Assembly (NCBI RefSeq): GCF_006547145.1
Contig: NZ_CP041244.1
Span: 1,922,001 to 1,986,000 of the forward strand
DNA length: 64,000 nt
Source of the DNA: Actinomadura sp. WMMA1423
GTDB lineage: Bacteria > Actinomycetota > Actinomycetes > Streptosporangiales > Streptosporangiaceae
Direction: 5' to 3'
Shown here: positions 63,299 through 64,000 of the stretch, piece after piece
How positions within the stretch are numbered: the stretch's first letter is position 1
Layout of the letters: every line of letters begins with the position of its first letter
Made by a program: the position numbers and the translations under genes
Notes under the pieces: model-generated
The model's input: only the letters and a program-made list of their open reading frames with translations
The model's database searches: none
Told to the model about the DNA's origin: nothing

Positions 63299-64000
63299 TT
63301 GATCGTCAGGGAGGACAGGTAGCCCCGCAGGTTGCGGGCGGTCTCCTCGGCGGAGTCGCCGCCGAACTTCTCCAGCGCCGCGTCCGCGAGGACGAGCGCG
63401 ACCATCGCCTCGGCGACGACCCCGGCGGCCGGGACCGCCGTCACGTCGCTGCGCTGGTTGATCGCCTTGGCGGGCCCGCCCGTCGTGACGTCGATCGTGT
63501 CGAGCCGCCGCGGGACGGTCGAGATCGGCTTCATCGCGGCGCGCACCCGCAGCACCTCGCCGGTCGTCATGCCGCCCTCGACGCCGCCGGCGCGGTTGGT
63601 GCGGCGGCGGATCCCCTCGGGGGTGGCGTCGATCTCGTCGTGGGCGCGCGACCCGGGGCGGCGCGCGGTGGTGAACCCGTCGCCGAGCTCCACGCCCTTG
63701 ATCGCCTGGATGCCCATCAGGATCCCGGCGAGCCGGGAGTCGAGGCGCCGGTCCCAGTGGACGTGGCTGCCGAGGCCGGGCGGGAGGCCGTAGGCGAGGA
63801 CCTCCACGACGCCGCCGAGCGTGTCGCCGGCCTTCTTGGTCTCGTCGATGTGCGCGACCATCCGCGCGGACGCCTCGGAGTCGAAGCAGCGCACCGGGCT
63901 CTCGTCGACCCGCGCCAGGTCGGCGGGCTCCGGCAGGACGCCCTCGGGCGCCTCGACCTCGCCGAGCGCGATGACGTGGCTCAGGACGTCCACGCCGAGG
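63295..64000 (-). CDS. aroC: Chorismate synthase AroC (5' end beyond window)
   Basis: Makes chorismate from EPSP with reduced FMN. About the last 60 percent is present. Visible segments are [98 protein letters not shown] and [28 protein letters not shown], all diagnostic. It heads the visible aroC-aroK-aroB-aroQ operon, whose four genes overlap throughout. Confidence 0.96.
   Translation of the reverse strand, partial: LGVDVLSHVIALGEVEAPEGVLPEPADLARVDESPVRCFDSEASARMVAHIDETKKAGDTLGGVVEVLAYGLPPGLGSHVHWDRRLDSRLAGILMGIQAIKGVELGDGFTTARRPGSRAHDEIDATPEGIRRRTNRAGGVEGGMTTGEVLRVRAAMKPISTVPRRLDTIDVTTGGPAKAINQRSDVTAVPAAGVVAEAMVALVLADAALEKFGGDSAEETARNLRGYLSSLTIK

Overview
The window is very GC-rich, uses GTG starts freely, and is packed with short-overlap operons of housekeeping genes. 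Gene content points to a mycelial actinobacterium, most likely Actinomadura or another Thermomonosporaceae (inference). Supporting signs are a PriA-type HisA, DivIVA/SepF/YggT next to the dcw cluster, a MurE with the DNPR motif of meso-diaminopimelate walls, an F420-type luciferase-like oxidoreductase, a eukaryote-like IleRS behind an actinobacterial T-box, and TgpA/DUF58/MoxR beside mraZ. I saw no rRNA, tRNA, insertion sequence, prophage or CRISPR array.

Layout. 1-4322 (-): histidine operon hisD-hisC-hisB-small membrane protein-hisH-priA (priA runs off the left edge). 4384-7909: a PhzF protein, a Lon-substrate-domain protein, a YbaK deacylase, a DUF2567 membrane protein and a DUF6882-like protein. 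8268-11798 (-): dnaE. 12263-13739 (+): chorismate mutase coupled to an AzlC/AzlD amino acid exporter, behind a leader carrying an intrinsic terminator. 13753-16348 (-): a DksA/TraR-like protein, lspA and an RluD-type pseudouridine synthase. 16600-20015 (+): T-box leader and ileS. 20152-24374: a DUF1707 protein, an unrecognised membrane protein with two zinc-like modules, divIVA (wag31), yggT and sepF. 24480-43032 (-): the division and cell-wall cluster, transcribed in the order mraZ-rsmH-ftsL-like-ftsI-murE-murF-mraY-murD-ftsW-murG-murC-ftsQ-ftsZ-pgeF-yggS and continuing into sepF-yggT-divIVA. 43408-48402 (+): moxR-DUF58-tgpA. 48419-51040: a CGNR zinc-finger regulator divergent from an esterase/arginase-like pair. 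51120-53792 (-): DUF3040, dinB and a methyltransferase. 54065-56165 (-): nusB, efp and an aminopeptidase. 56334-61193: a Tat-exported amine oxidase, a DUF3592 protein, an F420-type oxidoreductase, an enoyl-CoA hydratase/isomerase and a TetR regulator. 61207-64000 (-): aroQ-aroB-aroK-aroC (aroC truncated by the right edge).

How the genes work together. The dcw genes make lipid II (MurC-G, MraY), flip or polymerise it (FtsW/FtsI) and place the septum (FtsZ, FtsQ, SepF, DivIVA); MraZ probably controls the operon through four evenly spaced GTGG boxes over its own promoter. The aro genes supply chorismate, which the chorismate mutase near 12.3 kb consumes; the his and aro operons and the T-box-controlled ileS link the window to amino acid supply.

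Most notable non-coding or unexplained items: a ~150-bp structured repeat found just downstream of both dnaE and nusB, with a compensatory base-pair change between copies; an IleRS whose class I signature is GVHH instead of HxGH; a short transcript-like unit ending in a strong terminator ahead of the chorismate mutase; and an unrecognised membrane protein with a duplicated Y-H-x3-C...C-x2-C module.
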